From assembly GCF_002252705.1 (NCBI RefSeq), contig NZ_NQLA01000011.1, positions 1 through 64,000 on the forward strand: a stretch of 64,000 nucleotides of DNA, given 5' to 3'. The DNA comes from Vulcanococcus limneticus LL. GTDB taxonomy: Bacteria > Cyanobacteriota > Cyanobacteriia > PCC-6307 > Cyanobiaceae. Under the pieces are notes generated by a model that searched no databases, was not told the origin of the DNA, and was given only the letters and a program-made list of their open reading frames with translations. Shown in pieces: positions 28,984 through 36,928 of this stretch; position 1 is the stretch's first letter; each line of letters opens with the position of its first letter. The position numbers and the translations under genes were made by a program.

Positions 28984-29183
28984 CTCAGCCCTCGCTCCGG
29001 GAGTGGCGCCGGCCGGTCGCAGGTTCGCAGGCCGGGGTGCCCAGGGGGTGGAGGGTCATGGGCGTTGCGGCCAGGGCTGGTTGGACTCTGGCCCGCATGG
29101 CCCGCTCAAGCTAGCCGCAGTCCCTGGCGAAGAACATCGCGGCCCTGCAGCCCGTGATCTCGCGTCGGGTGCCGCGCGCCGCC

Positions 29184-32100
29184 TCAGAGGGGCAGCTGCA
29201 GGAAGGCCTCGTTGGTCATCGGCTTGCCGATCCAGTACCCCTGGATCTCATCGCAGCCGGCCCGGCGCAACAGCTCCATCTGCTGGGGCGTCTCCACCCC
29301 CTCGGCGATCGTGCGCATGCCCATCGTGCGGGCCAGGTTGATGATCGTGAGCACGATCGCCCGGTCGTCCGCGTCGGTCTCGAGGCCGCGCACGAACGAC
29401 TGGTCGATCTTGAGCTTGTGGGCGCGGATGCGCTTGAGGTAACTCAGCGACGAATAGCCCGTGCCGAAGTCGTCGATCGCCAGCTGGATGCCCTCGTTGA
29501 ACAGGCGATCCATCAGCAGCACGGCGCGCTCCGGATTGTCCAGCGTCACCGTTTCAGTGAGTTCCAGTTCCAGCCGTGCGGGCGGGAACTGCTCCTCGGC
29601 TAACAGCCGCAGCACCCGGCCGGGCAGGTCGCTGTCGCGGAACTGCACCGCCGAGATGTTGACCGACACCGTGAGGGGTTGCGCCTGCCCGGGACTCGCA
29701 GGTCGGATCCAGTGGCTGGCATCGCGTAGGGCGTGACGCAGCACCCAGTCGCCGATGGGAATGATCAGGCCATTGGCCTCGGCAATGGGAATGAACTCCG
29801 CCGGCGACACCGGCCCCAGCTCCGGCGAGGTCCAGCGCAGCAGCGCCTCGGCCCCGATGATCCGGTTGCTGTTCAGCTCCGCCTGGGGCTGGTAGTAGAG
29901 CTCAAATTCGCCGCGTTCCAGGGCCTGGTGCAGGGCGTTGGAGATGCGCAGGTAACGGGAGCTGCGCTGCTGCACGCTGGGGGTGAAGAACTGGAAGCTG
30001 TTGCGGCTCTCCTGCTTCACCTGGTGCATCGCCGCATCGGCGTTGCTCATCAGGGTTTCGATGGTGGTGCCGTCCTCCGGGTAGATGGCGATGCCGATTG
30101 AGGCGGTGAGAAAAAGGGGTTCGGTGCTCACCTGATAGGGCGTCGCCACCGTCTGGATCAGGCGGCGCACCAGCTCCAGCGCCGCCTCGGCGTCGGTGTC
30201 GGGGAGTAGCAGCAGAAACTCATCGCCGCCGGAGCGCGACAGGGTGTCGCCGGGGTGCATCTGGGCCTCCAGACGCCGGGCCACCTCGATGAGCAGCCGA
30301 TCGCCCACCGAGTGGCCGAGGCTGTCGTTGATGGTCTTGAAGTGGTCCAGGTCCAGGTTGAGCAGGGCCAGGTGGCCAACCTGCTTGCGGGCCAGCCCCA
30401 GGGCGTTGCGGAAGCGGTCCCGCAGCAGCACCCGGTTGGCCAGGCCGGTGAGCTGGTCGGAGTAGGCCAGGCGCTTGATCTGCTCATAGGCGAACTTGCG
30501 CTCGGTGATGTCCCGCGTCACGCCGTGCAGCTCGATGCGGCCGGTGCCGGGGTTGCGGATCAGGTTGGTCACCACCTCCGTCCACACGCTGGAGCCATCC
30601 CGGCAGGGCTGCTCCACCTCATCCACCGACACGATCTCGCTGTTGCGTAGGCCCTGCTTGAACTCCTCCAACTCGGCCCGGATCTGGTCTTCCATGCGGC
30701 GGGCGCTCTCAGGCAGTAGCGAGGCCGCAAACGACTGGGTGATCACCTCCTCCGGCGCGTAGCCCCGCAGCCGCTGCACCGAGGGGCTCACATAGAGGTA
30801 GCGGAACGTCTCAGGATCCAGGGTCCAGATCACGTCATGGATCGACTCGGTGAGTTCGCGGTACTTCGCCTCACTGGCCGCCACGTCTTGCTCCAGGCGG
30901 CGCTGGTTCGCCAGGGAATTGAGGCGATCGAGGGCAACGTCGATGTCGCGCGCCATTTCGATCAGCAGGTCCTGGCTCTGCTCGTCGAAGCCGTTTGCCT
31001 CGGCGCAGTAGAGCGCGATGCTGCCGATTACGGCCCCCTCGCGATGCAGGGGCAGGGCGGCCACCGAGCCCCAGCCGAAGCGGCGGGCTCGCTCGTGCCA
31101 GGGCTGACAGCTGGGGTCGTTCTGGAAGTCCTGGCACCATTGGGGCCGGTTCGCCTGCAGGGCCCGGCCCACTGGCCCATGGCTGGTGGCATCGTCGGGG
31201 TCGGTGCTGATGCTCAGGCCACGCAGATACTCGGTGCCAGCCCCGGCCCAGGCCACCGCCTGGACGTGCTGGTCGAGGGGATTGAGCAGGCCCACCCAGG
31301 CCATCTTCATCTCGGCGGAGGTCACGGCGATCTGGCAGATCTCTTGCAGCAGCGCGGTGCGCTCCTCCTGGCGGGCGATCGCCTGGTTGGAGCGGCACAG
31401 CGCCGTATAGAGCCGATTGAGGCGCTGGATCCGCTGGGCGTCATGCTTGCGGCCGGTGATGTCGCGGCTGAGCAGCAGGAATCGGGCCTGTCCATCGGAG
31501 GGCAGCTTGCGTCGCGTCACCGACAGCTCAAACCAGGCCATTCCACCTGGCACCGGCACCTCGATCTCCTGACCGCTTGCGTAGCCCTGCCGCGCCGCCT
31601 CCGCTAGGGCCTCCAGCACCACGGTGGCGGCGTTCGCCGGCAGCACCTCTCGCACGTGGTGGTTCACCTGCTCCTCCGCTGGCCGGGTCAGCAGGTCGCG
31701 GCGCGGGCTGTGGATGGCGAGGATCTGTCCCTCGGCGGAGAGCTCGATCAGGGGATCGGGCACGGCCTCGATCGTGCTGCTCAGCGCGTCCCTGGCCTCG
31801 GCCAGTTCGCGGGTGCGTCGGCGCACCAGGATCCGGAGAGTGGCGGCCCAGATCACCAGCAGGCCGGCGATCCCCAGCGCGGCGGCCAGCAGGGCCAGCC
31901 CATGGCGGGTCAGCCAGCTGAAGCGGGGCTGGATGTCTGTGCCCAGCCACTTGCGCTCCATGGCGGCCGCTTCCGCCGCGCTGATTCGGTTGAAGCCAGC
32001 GGCCACGGTGTCGCGCAGCTCCCGATTGCCTTTGCGCACCGCCTCGGCGATGGCCGAGGTGAACAGAGGCGGGGATTGCAGGAATGTCTCACTCAGACCG

Positions 32101-32690
32101 TCCTGGCTGAGGATGTAGTTGGCCGGCAGCTCCTTCATGCAGAACACATGAACGGCGCCGCTGCGGGCCGCCTGGATCAGGGCGGTGTGGTTCGGGTAGA
32201 AGCGGAAGAGTCGGCTGCTGTCGGCCTTCAGCCTCTCGATGCATTCGTCGCCGGCACTGACCCCCACCACCAGTGACTGGTGGCTGGCCGGATCGACGAT
32301 GCCGCGCAGCTTCCGGTCGTAATAGAGATGGGCCGCCAGCGCCAGGTAGGGCGCTGTGAAGTCGTAGCGCTGCTCCCCGGCCTTGGTCCTGGCCATGGCG
32401 GCGATCACATCGGCGCGACCGGCCAGCACGGCCTGCTGGGCCTCCAGCCAGCCCATCGCCTGCAGTTGCACCGGGATGCCGGTGCGGCGCTGCCACAGCT
32501 CCCAGCGCTCCCGCACCAGCCCTTGGATCGTGCCCTGGCGATCCACGAAGCTGATCGGCGGGAAGGACTCACTCACCACAACCCGTAACGGCCGCCTGGC
32601 CGGCTGGACAGCCGCTGTGGCCACGGGGAGCAGCAGTGCCCACAGCACCAGCAACGGCCCACAGGTGTCGCGAAGGCCCATCAGCGGCAT
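29184..32690 (-). CDS. Periplasmic-binding-domain PAS-GAF-PAS-GGDEF-EAL protein
   Basis: 1168 residues. Signal peptide (LLVLWALLLPVATAAVQPAR), then an SBP_bac_3-type ligand domain (~35-255; LRVVVSESFPPISFVDRQGT, QRYDFTAPYLALAAHLYYDR), one membrane helix (ALLAAALGIAGLLVIWAATL), PAS, GAF, PAS, GGDEF (SRSGGDEFLLLLP with intact DLDHFKTIND) and EAL (EALLRW, DDFGTGYSSL). No RxxD I-site is seen. Both catalytic domains look functional, so it may switch between making and degrading c-di-GMP when a small solute, perhaps an amino acid, binds outside. Paralogous to the neighbouring 996-residue protein over the last ~900 residues. Confidence 0.92.
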   Translation of the reverse strand: MPLMGLRDTCGPLLVLWALLLPVATAAVQPARRPLRVVVSESFPPISFVDRQGTIQGLVRERWELWQRRTGIPVQLQAMGWLEAQQAVLAGRADVIAAMARTKAGEQRYDFTAPYLALAAHLYYDRKLRGIVDPASHQSLVVGVSAGDECIERLKADSSRLFRFYPNHTALIQAARSGAVHVFCMKELPANYILSQDGLSETFLQSPPLFTSAIAEAVRKGNRELRDTVAAGFNRISAAEAAAMERKWLGTDIQPRFSWLTRHGLALLAAALGIAGLLVIWAATLRILVRRRTRELAEARDALSSTIEAVPDPLIELSAEGQILAIHSPRRDLLTRPAEEQVNHHVREVLPANAATVVLEALAEAARQGYASGQEIEVPVPGGMAWFELSVTRRKLPSDGQARFLLLSRDITGRKHDAQRIQRLNRLYTALCRSNQAIARQEERTALLQEICQIAVTSAEMKMAWVGLLNPLDQHVQAVAWAGAGTEYLRGLSISTDPDDATSHGPVGRALQANRPQWCQDFQNDPSCQPWHERARRFGWGSVAALPLHREGAVIGSIALYCAEANGFDEQSQDLLIEMARDIDVALDRLNSLANQRRLEQDVAASEAKYRELTESIHDVIWTLDPETFRYLYVSPSVQRLRGYAPEEVITQSFAASLLPESARRMEDQIRAELEEFKQGLRNSEIVSVDEVEQPCRDGSSVWTEVVTNLIRNPGTGRIELHGVTRDITERKFAYEQIKRLAYSDQLTGLANRVLLRDRFRNALGLARKQVGHLALLNLDLDHFKTINDSLGHSVGDRLLIEVARRLEAQMHPGDTLSRSGGDEFLLLLPDTDAEAALELVRRLIQTVATPYQVSTEPLFLTASIGIAIYPEDGTTIETLMSNADAAMHQVKQESRNSFQFFTPSVQQRSSRYLRISNALHQALERGEFELYYQPQAELNSNRIIGAEALLRWTSPELGPVSPAEFIPIAEANGLIIPIGDWVLRHALRDASHWIRPASPGQAQPLTVSVNISAVQFRDSDLPGRVLRLLAEEQFPPARLELELTETVTLDNPERAVLLMDRLFNEGIQLAIDDFGTGYSSLSYLKRIRAHKLKIDQSFVRGLETDADDRAIVLTIINLARTMGMRTIAEGVETPQQMELLRRAGCDEIQGYWIGKPMTNEAFLQLPL

Positions 32691-32761
32691 TGCGCGGTTC
32701 TGACCAGGCCGGGGCGGCGTCGTGTCGTCCTCAGGACGGGTTGGGTTTCAGCCTACGGGGA

Positions 32762-33403
32762 CTACTTCGCCCGGGGGCTGGTGCTGCCCGAGCTGTCACC
32801 GTTGCCGGGCTTGTCGAGATTGCCGCCCAGATCCGTCTCCAGGAAGGTGCTCACCACGCCGGAGAGCGAGCTGATCTGATTTACGGCCCCCTGCAGCACT
32901 GGAAGGTTCACGGCCAGATCGCGGCTGGGGTAGGCCCGCAGGAAGCCCACCGGCGAGAGGGTGCCGTTGCCGGCGTTCAAGGCCAGGATCGTGGCGCTGC
33001 GCAGGGCCGGGACCCCGGCTGCCGGGGCCCGCAGCGGATAGATGATGCGGGCCACCCGCTCCAGGGCCACGCCGCCGATGCGGGTGTTGAGTACCCGGCT
33101 GGTGGCCACCAGGGGCAGGGTGATCTGCTTGTTGAGCAGCCGGGCGACGGCCTCCGGCTTCTGGCGACCCAGCCGGATCGCATCGGCCAGCAGTCCTCGG
33201 GCCTGGCCGGTGCTGGCCAGGTGTTCCAGATCGGCCACGGGGATCGAGCGGCGGAAGGCCCCGCTCACGAACACCACCTGCTCGGCCGCCTGGCCCGGGG
33301 CGCCCAGCAGCCCGCCCGCCAGAGCGGCCAGACCCAGGGCGACGCAGGCGAGTCGGGTACGGCTGGGGCCGCTCCGGCGGCTGTCGCGGCGGGGGTGGTG
33401 CAT
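32762..33403 (-). CDS. DUF1400-like secreted protein
   Basis: 213 residues from ATG 33403. Signal peptide: a basic start, then CVALGLAALAGGLLGAPGQA. The body, EQVVFVSGAFRRSIPVADLE, ARLLNKQITLPLVATSRVLN, and ERVARIIYPLRAP, resembles DUF1400, which in cyanobacteria usually precedes an alpha/beta-hydrolase domain. Here it is alone; no GxSxG is present. The Ser/Gly-rich tail is low complexity. Function unknown. Confidence 0.75.
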   Translation of the reverse strand: MHHPRRDSRRSGPSRTRLACVALGLAALAGGLLGAPGQAAEQVVFVSGAFRRSIPVADLEHLASTGQARGLLADAIRLGRQKPEAVARLLNKQITLPLVATSRVLNTRIGGVALERVARIIYPLRAPAAGVPALRSATILALNAGNGTLSPVGFLRAYPSRDLAVNLPVLQGAVNQISSLSGVVSTFLETDLGGNLDKPGNGDSSGSTSPRAK

Positions 33404-33453
33404 GGGGGCTCCTGGGGCGTGGGGCCAAACCTAGGCAGTCCGGGGCGATTGGC

Positions 33454-34395
33454 CTACTCCTCCGGCCCCGGTTCGAGCTGGAGGGTGCTGTGGGCGATGC
33501 CGAGCCGGGCCAGCACTTCCTTGGCCTCGTGCAGCAATGCCATGTCGCTCAGGCCGCTGGGGCTCCGCAGCAGGTGGGCGGTAAGCGCGCTCTGGGAGGT
33601 GCTCATGCCCCACACGTGCAGGTGGTGGACATCCACCACGCCAGGCACCGCTCGCAGCGCCTGCTCGACCGCCACCAGATCAATGCCAGGCGGCACCGCA
33701 TCCAGCAACACCACCAGCGATTCCTTCAGCAGCTTGGCGCCGCTCCAGGCCACCGCCAGACCCACGCCGATGGCGGTGGCCGAGTCCAGCCAGTTCCAGC
33801 CCGTGAGCATCACCAGCAGCGCACTCACCAACACCGCCGCCGAAACGGCCGCGTCGGTGAGCAGGTGCACCATCGCCGCCCGGCGGTTGAGATCGTGCTG
33901 GTGGCCGCCGCCGCTGAACAGCCGGGCCGAGAGCAGGTTGACCACCACGCCGAGGGCGGCGGCCACGGCCACGGGCTGGCCCATAACTTCCACCGGGCTG
34001 CCGAGCCGTTGAATGGCCTCGACGATCACCACCGCGGCCGCCATCAGGATCAGCACGGCATTGATCAGCGAGGCCAGCTGGGTGCTGCGGCCAAAGCCGT
34101 AGGTGAAGCGCGGCGTGGCGGGCCTGGCGCTGAGGCGTTCAGCCCCCCAGCCGAACAGCAGGCCAGCTACATCGCCCAGGTTGTGGATGGCGTCGCCCAC
34201 CAGGGCCAGGGAGCCGAAGCCGAATCCGATCACCAGCTGCAGCCCGGAAAGGACGCTGTTGAGGATCACGCTCCAGCGGAAGGCGCTGGCGGAGCCGATC
34301 CGGTGCTGGTGCTGGTGGGGGTGCGGCAGGCGCTGGATCTGCACCGCCGGATGGATGTCGGCCGGGTGGACGTCGGTGTGGGAGTGCTCGGGCAT
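33454..34395 (-). CDS. Cation diffusion facilitator (CDF) metal exporter
   Basis: 313 residues from ATG 34395 (MPEHSHTDVHPADIHPAVQI). A His-rich N-terminus (HPHQHQHR) precedes six membrane segments. Metal-site motifs HxxxD appear as LVGDAIHNLGDVAGLL (segment II) and MVHLLTDAAVSAAVL (segment V). Members exchange Zn2+, Co2+ or Cd2+ for protons. The frame stays open upstream through a 12-bp tandem repeat encoding DRRTDHRTDR-like residues, so a longer start cannot be excluded. Confidence 0.9.
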   Translation of the reverse strand: MPEHSHTDVHPADIHPAVQIQRLPHPHQHQHRIGSASAFRWSVILNSVLSGLQLVIGFGFGSLALVGDAIHNLGDVAGLLFGWGAERLSARPATPRFTYGFGRSTQLASLINAVLILMAAAVVIVEAIQRLGSPVEVMGQPVAVAAALGVVVNLLSARLFSGGGHQHDLNRRAAMVHLLTDAAVSAAVLVSALLVMLTGWNWLDSATAIGVGLAVAWSGAKLLKESLVVLLDAVPPGIDLVAVEQALRAVPGVVDVHHLHVWGMSTSQSALTAHLLRSPSGLSDMALLHEAKEVLARLGIAHSTLQLEPGPEE

Positions 34396-34397
34396 GC

Positions 34398-34469
34398 GAT
34401 CTGTCCTGTGATCCGTCCTCCGATCCGCCATCTGATCTGTCCCGTGATCCTTTTGGCGATCCGTCCTGG
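34398..34469. repeat. 12-bp tandem repeat, six copies
   Basis: Six back-to-back imperfect copies of GATCYGTCCYGT (34398, 34410, 34422, 34434, 34446, 34458), directly in front of the CDF exporter start. It keeps the exporter frame open, so it may be a repeat-encoded N-terminus or a leader element. Confidence 0.85.
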
Positions 34470-34554
34470 CCTCGTCATGTTGATGGCTGACGCGATGTTT
34501 GGAGCCGGGGGCTTGGTGATTCGCCGCACATAGCCCCAGCAGAAAGGCCCAGCA

Positions 34555-34579
34555 GAAAGCCCCGACCGAAGCCGGGGCC
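34555..34579 (-). terminator. Terminator of the cyAbrB gene
   Basis: Read on the minus strand, GCCCCG-gctTCGGT-CGGGGC (34578-34559) is followed by TTTCT. It lies 60 bases downstream of the cyAbrB stop. A 12-13 base direct duplication (CCCAGCAGAAAG) sits next to it. Confidence 0.65.
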
Positions 34580-34637
34580 CAACTGCAGAGCCGCGGCGGT
34601 GGGCCGCGGACCTAAGCCTGTGATCGCTGGCCTGGGA

Positions 34638-35006
34638 TCACTCCTCTTCGTCGGTGCTGCCGGCGGGGATCAGGCGAATCTGCTTGCGGCCGAGCTTGAT
34701 CTCAAACTCATCGCCGGGCTGGAGATCGAGCATGGCGGTGTAGGCCTTGCCCACCAGCAGGTTACCGTTGCCTTGCACCGTGGCCACGTAGCTGAGCTTG
34801 CGGCCACCCTTGCCGACGCCCTTGCCACCGGTTTCACCCAGGCTGATGCCCTTGGCTTCGAGCAGGGCCTCGTAGAAGGCCGTGAAGTTCAGCCGCTCGC
34901 TGCCATCCTTCTTGGTGCTGACATAGCCGCAGCTGCGTACCAAATCGGACTTGGACGCATCGCCCAACTCCTTGACCTTGGTCAGCAGATCGGTTCCCGT
35001 GAGCAT
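34638..35006 (-). CDS. cyAbrB-family transcription regulator
   Basis: 122 residues from ATG 35006 (MLTGTDLLTKVKELGDASKS), with LVRSCGYVSTKKDGSERLNF and the AbrB-like C-terminal DNA-binding part, YVATVQGNGNLLVGKAYTAM and GDEFEIKLGRKQIRLIPAG. cyAbrBs are nucleoid-associated regulators of carbon/nitrogen balance in cyanobacteria. A longer frame to 35066 adds a non-conserved Cys-rich leader and was rejected. Confidence 0.93.
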   Translation of the reverse strand: MLTGTDLLTKVKELGDASKSDLVRSCGYVSTKKDGSERLNFTAFYEALLEAKGISLGETGGKGVGKGGRKLSYVATVQGNGNLLVGKAYTAMLDLQPGDEFEIKLGRKQIRLIPAGSTDEEE

Positions 35007-35309
35007 GGTGTGTCCCCCTGTGCAACACAAACCTATCACTGCGATGCACAACCCGCCGCCATGCATTGCACAGCGCCAGTGGTGCTCATTCCAAAGCGCG
35101 GTGCTGTTGGATCATGGGCACTGGCTACAGCACAAGCCTGTGTCGTGGATCTTGGCCACTGCTGTGATCGCAGCCAGGCTGATTACCCTGGCGCCACCGC
35201 GATGGTGAGTCCCGAGCCATTGCCACGCTGTCTGGGCCGTAGGCCTTCGCTGGTGCGCTGCCGTCAGGTCTGGGATCATGGATGTTCTCTGCCCATTGCC
35301 TGCATCCCT
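35007..35309. other. Divergent spacer, cyAbrB / lipoprotein gene
   Basis: About 300 bases with no supportable gene. It is noticeably less GC-rich than its flanks and holds the cyAbrB promoter; on the minus strand TGATAGGTTTG (near 35030-35040) is a possible -10 region. The plus-strand frame of the downstream gene is open through it but the translation lacks coherent structure. Confidence 0.4.
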
Positions 35310-35990
35310 GTGCTGGGTTTCTGCTTCAAACCCGCTGCGAGGCGCCAGGCCCGGACCGCCCTTGTCCTGCTGGTCTGTGGGCTGCTGGGAAGTTGCGGCT
35401 GGGGGCCGGCCCCGCGCGTCAGTGACCAGGGCAAGGCGCGCTGCGAGATCCGGGCCCAGCGCGAGGGCGGCGTGATCAAGCGCTGGTACACCTACAACCG
35501 TTGTCTCGACACGGTCGAGCAGCACCTGGCCCAGGAGCGCGCCGCCGTCGCCCGGCGGCAGGCCGCGGCCCTGGCCCAGCGCCTGGCGTTCTGCCAGCGG
35601 ACGCGTCCCCGGGTCACCCTGTTGGTGGCGGAGTTTCGGCGGGAGCAGGCCGATCTCGACCGGCTCCGCGGTGAGGTCTACCGGCCCACTCCCAAGCCCC
35701 AGCCCCCGGATCCGGCCGACTTGAGCAAGCTGCCCGTCTACGACCAGGAGCTCGATCAAGAGCGCTACGCTCAAGCCGTGCAGGCCTGGCAGACCAAGGA
35801 AGCTGCCCGTTCCGGGGCCTGGGCTGCCGAGCACAGCCGGCTGCTGTCGGGCTCCGAGGCGAGGCTGGCGGCGATTGCCCGGGATCTGCGGGGCCTCAAT
35901 CCCGCCCTGCTCAGTGCAGAAGCTGTGCCTCGCCTTGATGAGCAGGCCGTGCGACGTTTTGCGGATTGCGGACCGGAGGCCTTTCGGTGA
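35310..35990 (+). CDS. Putative lipoprotein with helical domain
   Basis: 226 residues from GTG 35310, chosen because it puts a signal sequence (ARTALVLLVCGLLGSC, lipobox-like LGSC) at the N-terminus. The mature part is rich in Arg, Gln and Ala (QHLAQERAAVARRQAAALAQ) and probably coiled coil, with a proline-rich break, VYRPTPKPQPPDPADL. No family recognised. It overlaps the next gene by four bases (GTGA), so the two form an operon. Confidence 0.6.
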   Translation: MLGFCFKPAARRQARTALVLLVCGLLGSCGWGPAPRVSDQGKARCEIRAQREGGVIKRWYTYNRCLDTVEQHLAQERAAVARRQAAALAQRLAFCQRTRPRVTLLVAEFRREQADLDRLRGEVYRPTPKPQPPDPADLSKLPVYDQELDQERYAQAVQAWQTKEAARSGAWAAEHSRLLSGSEARLAAIARDLRGLNPALLSAEAVPRLDEQAVRRFADCGPEAFR

Positions 35991-36379
35991 GGCCGGCGCC
36001 GCTCCTGCCCGTCATGGCCTTGCTGTCGTTGGGCCTGCCCTCCGCCTGGGCCCAGCCGGCCCCAGCTCTGGCGCCACCGCCGCCCCTGCCGTCATCCCCC
36101 AGTCCCTGCGTGTCCCGTTACGGCGAAACCGGCTGTGGGGCCCGCCTCTATGCCCAGCTCCTCTGTGACAGCGTCGCCCGCCCGCTGCCGGTGCCAACCC
36201 TGCAGCAGCAGCTCCAGGCCCAGTTTGAGCAGGCCGGCCTGCGCTTTGTGGGCGTGACCGTCGAGCAGGTGGAGGGTGCCGCGGTGCGCTACTACGCCCC
36301 CCAGATCTGTCCGGCCCAGGCCGGGAGCCTGCGCGATCTGTTCTATCCCGCCGGCAGCGCCGCCCAGATGGCCCGCTGA
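35987..36379 (+). CDS. Small secreted Cys-containing protein
   Basis: 130 residues from GTG 35987 overlapping the previous stop. A signal peptide (VMALLSLGLPSAWAQPAP) leads a Pro-rich linker and a compact domain with four cysteines (SPCVSRYGETGCGARLY, LLCDSVARPL, APQICPAQ), possibly two disulfides. Not recognised. Start codon uncertain; TTG 35966 is also in frame. Confidence 0.6.
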   Translation: MRPAPLLPVMALLSLGLPSAWAQPAPALAPPPPLPSSPSPCVSRYGETGCGARLYAQLLCDSVARPLPVPTLQQQLQAQFEQAGLRFVGVTVEQVEGAAVRYYAPQICPAQAGSLRDLFYPAGSAAQMAR

Positions 36380-36426
36380 TCGGCCGGTGTGCCGTCGGCA
36401 CTGCAGTGGTGGCCTGATTGTTGGGG

Positions 36427-36759
36427 TTAGCGGCTGCGCTGCAGGCGATCCAGGAAGGTGCCCGGCGGAATCTTGCCGCCCGTGCGCAACTTCAGGCCCA
36501 CATAGGTGCCCGCATCTTCAACGGAGCTCCAGGCCACCTTCGTCTTGAGCGCCAGCTCATCCCGGCCGCCCTTTTCCTTGATGGTGAGGGTGCAGAGGTC
36601 GTTGACGTTGAGGCTGGTCACGTTGCCCTGCACCAGAACGCAGGCACCGCCCTGGCTGATGTCCCAGAGGGTGGCCAGCAGTCTGGTGCCATCCAGCAGG
36701 GTGAGGTCGCCGCTTGGGGCGTTGGTGTAGATCACGCGACGGTCGTGGTTGCGCCGCAC
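36427..36759 (-). CDS. PilZ-domain protein, start uncertain
   Basis: 110 residues from GTG 36759: RRNHDRRVIY (RxxxR) at once, then LWDISQGGACVLV (D/NxSxxG) and a C-terminal IPPGTFLDRLQRSR, the complete PilZ signature for c-di-GMP. The frame is open for about 43 codons upstream and encodes FLKRLTGDRRSQPERRSGER, very like the Arg-rich leaders of the other two PilZ proteins, but only CTG is available as a start there. The real protein may be longer. Confidence 0.85.
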   Translation of the reverse strand: MRRNHDRRVIYTNAPSGDLTLLDGTRLLATLWDISQGGACVLVQGNVTSLNVNDLCTLTIKEKGGRDELALKTKVAWSSVEDAGTYVGLKLRTGGKIPPGTFLDRLQRSR

Positions 36760-36928
36760 CGCTCCCTCGCGCCGCGGGGTCGCATTGGACCGCTCACCGC
36801 TCCGGCGCTCGGGCTGGCTGCGCCGATCTCCAGTCAGGCGTTTGAGAAACGAAAGGAGGGGCAGTGCTCTCTTCCGCCAGTTCAGGCTTCAACACTAAGC
36901 GGACTGTTTGGCTCTGGCCCCAGATCCC

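Noticed and set aside
34398-34469. 12-bp repeat as a CRISPR array
   Set aside because: Units are contiguous without spacers and far too short.
34599-35309. Extended N-terminus for the lipoprotein gene
   Set aside because: The frame is antisense to cyAbrB and would bury the signal sequence in the middle of the protein.
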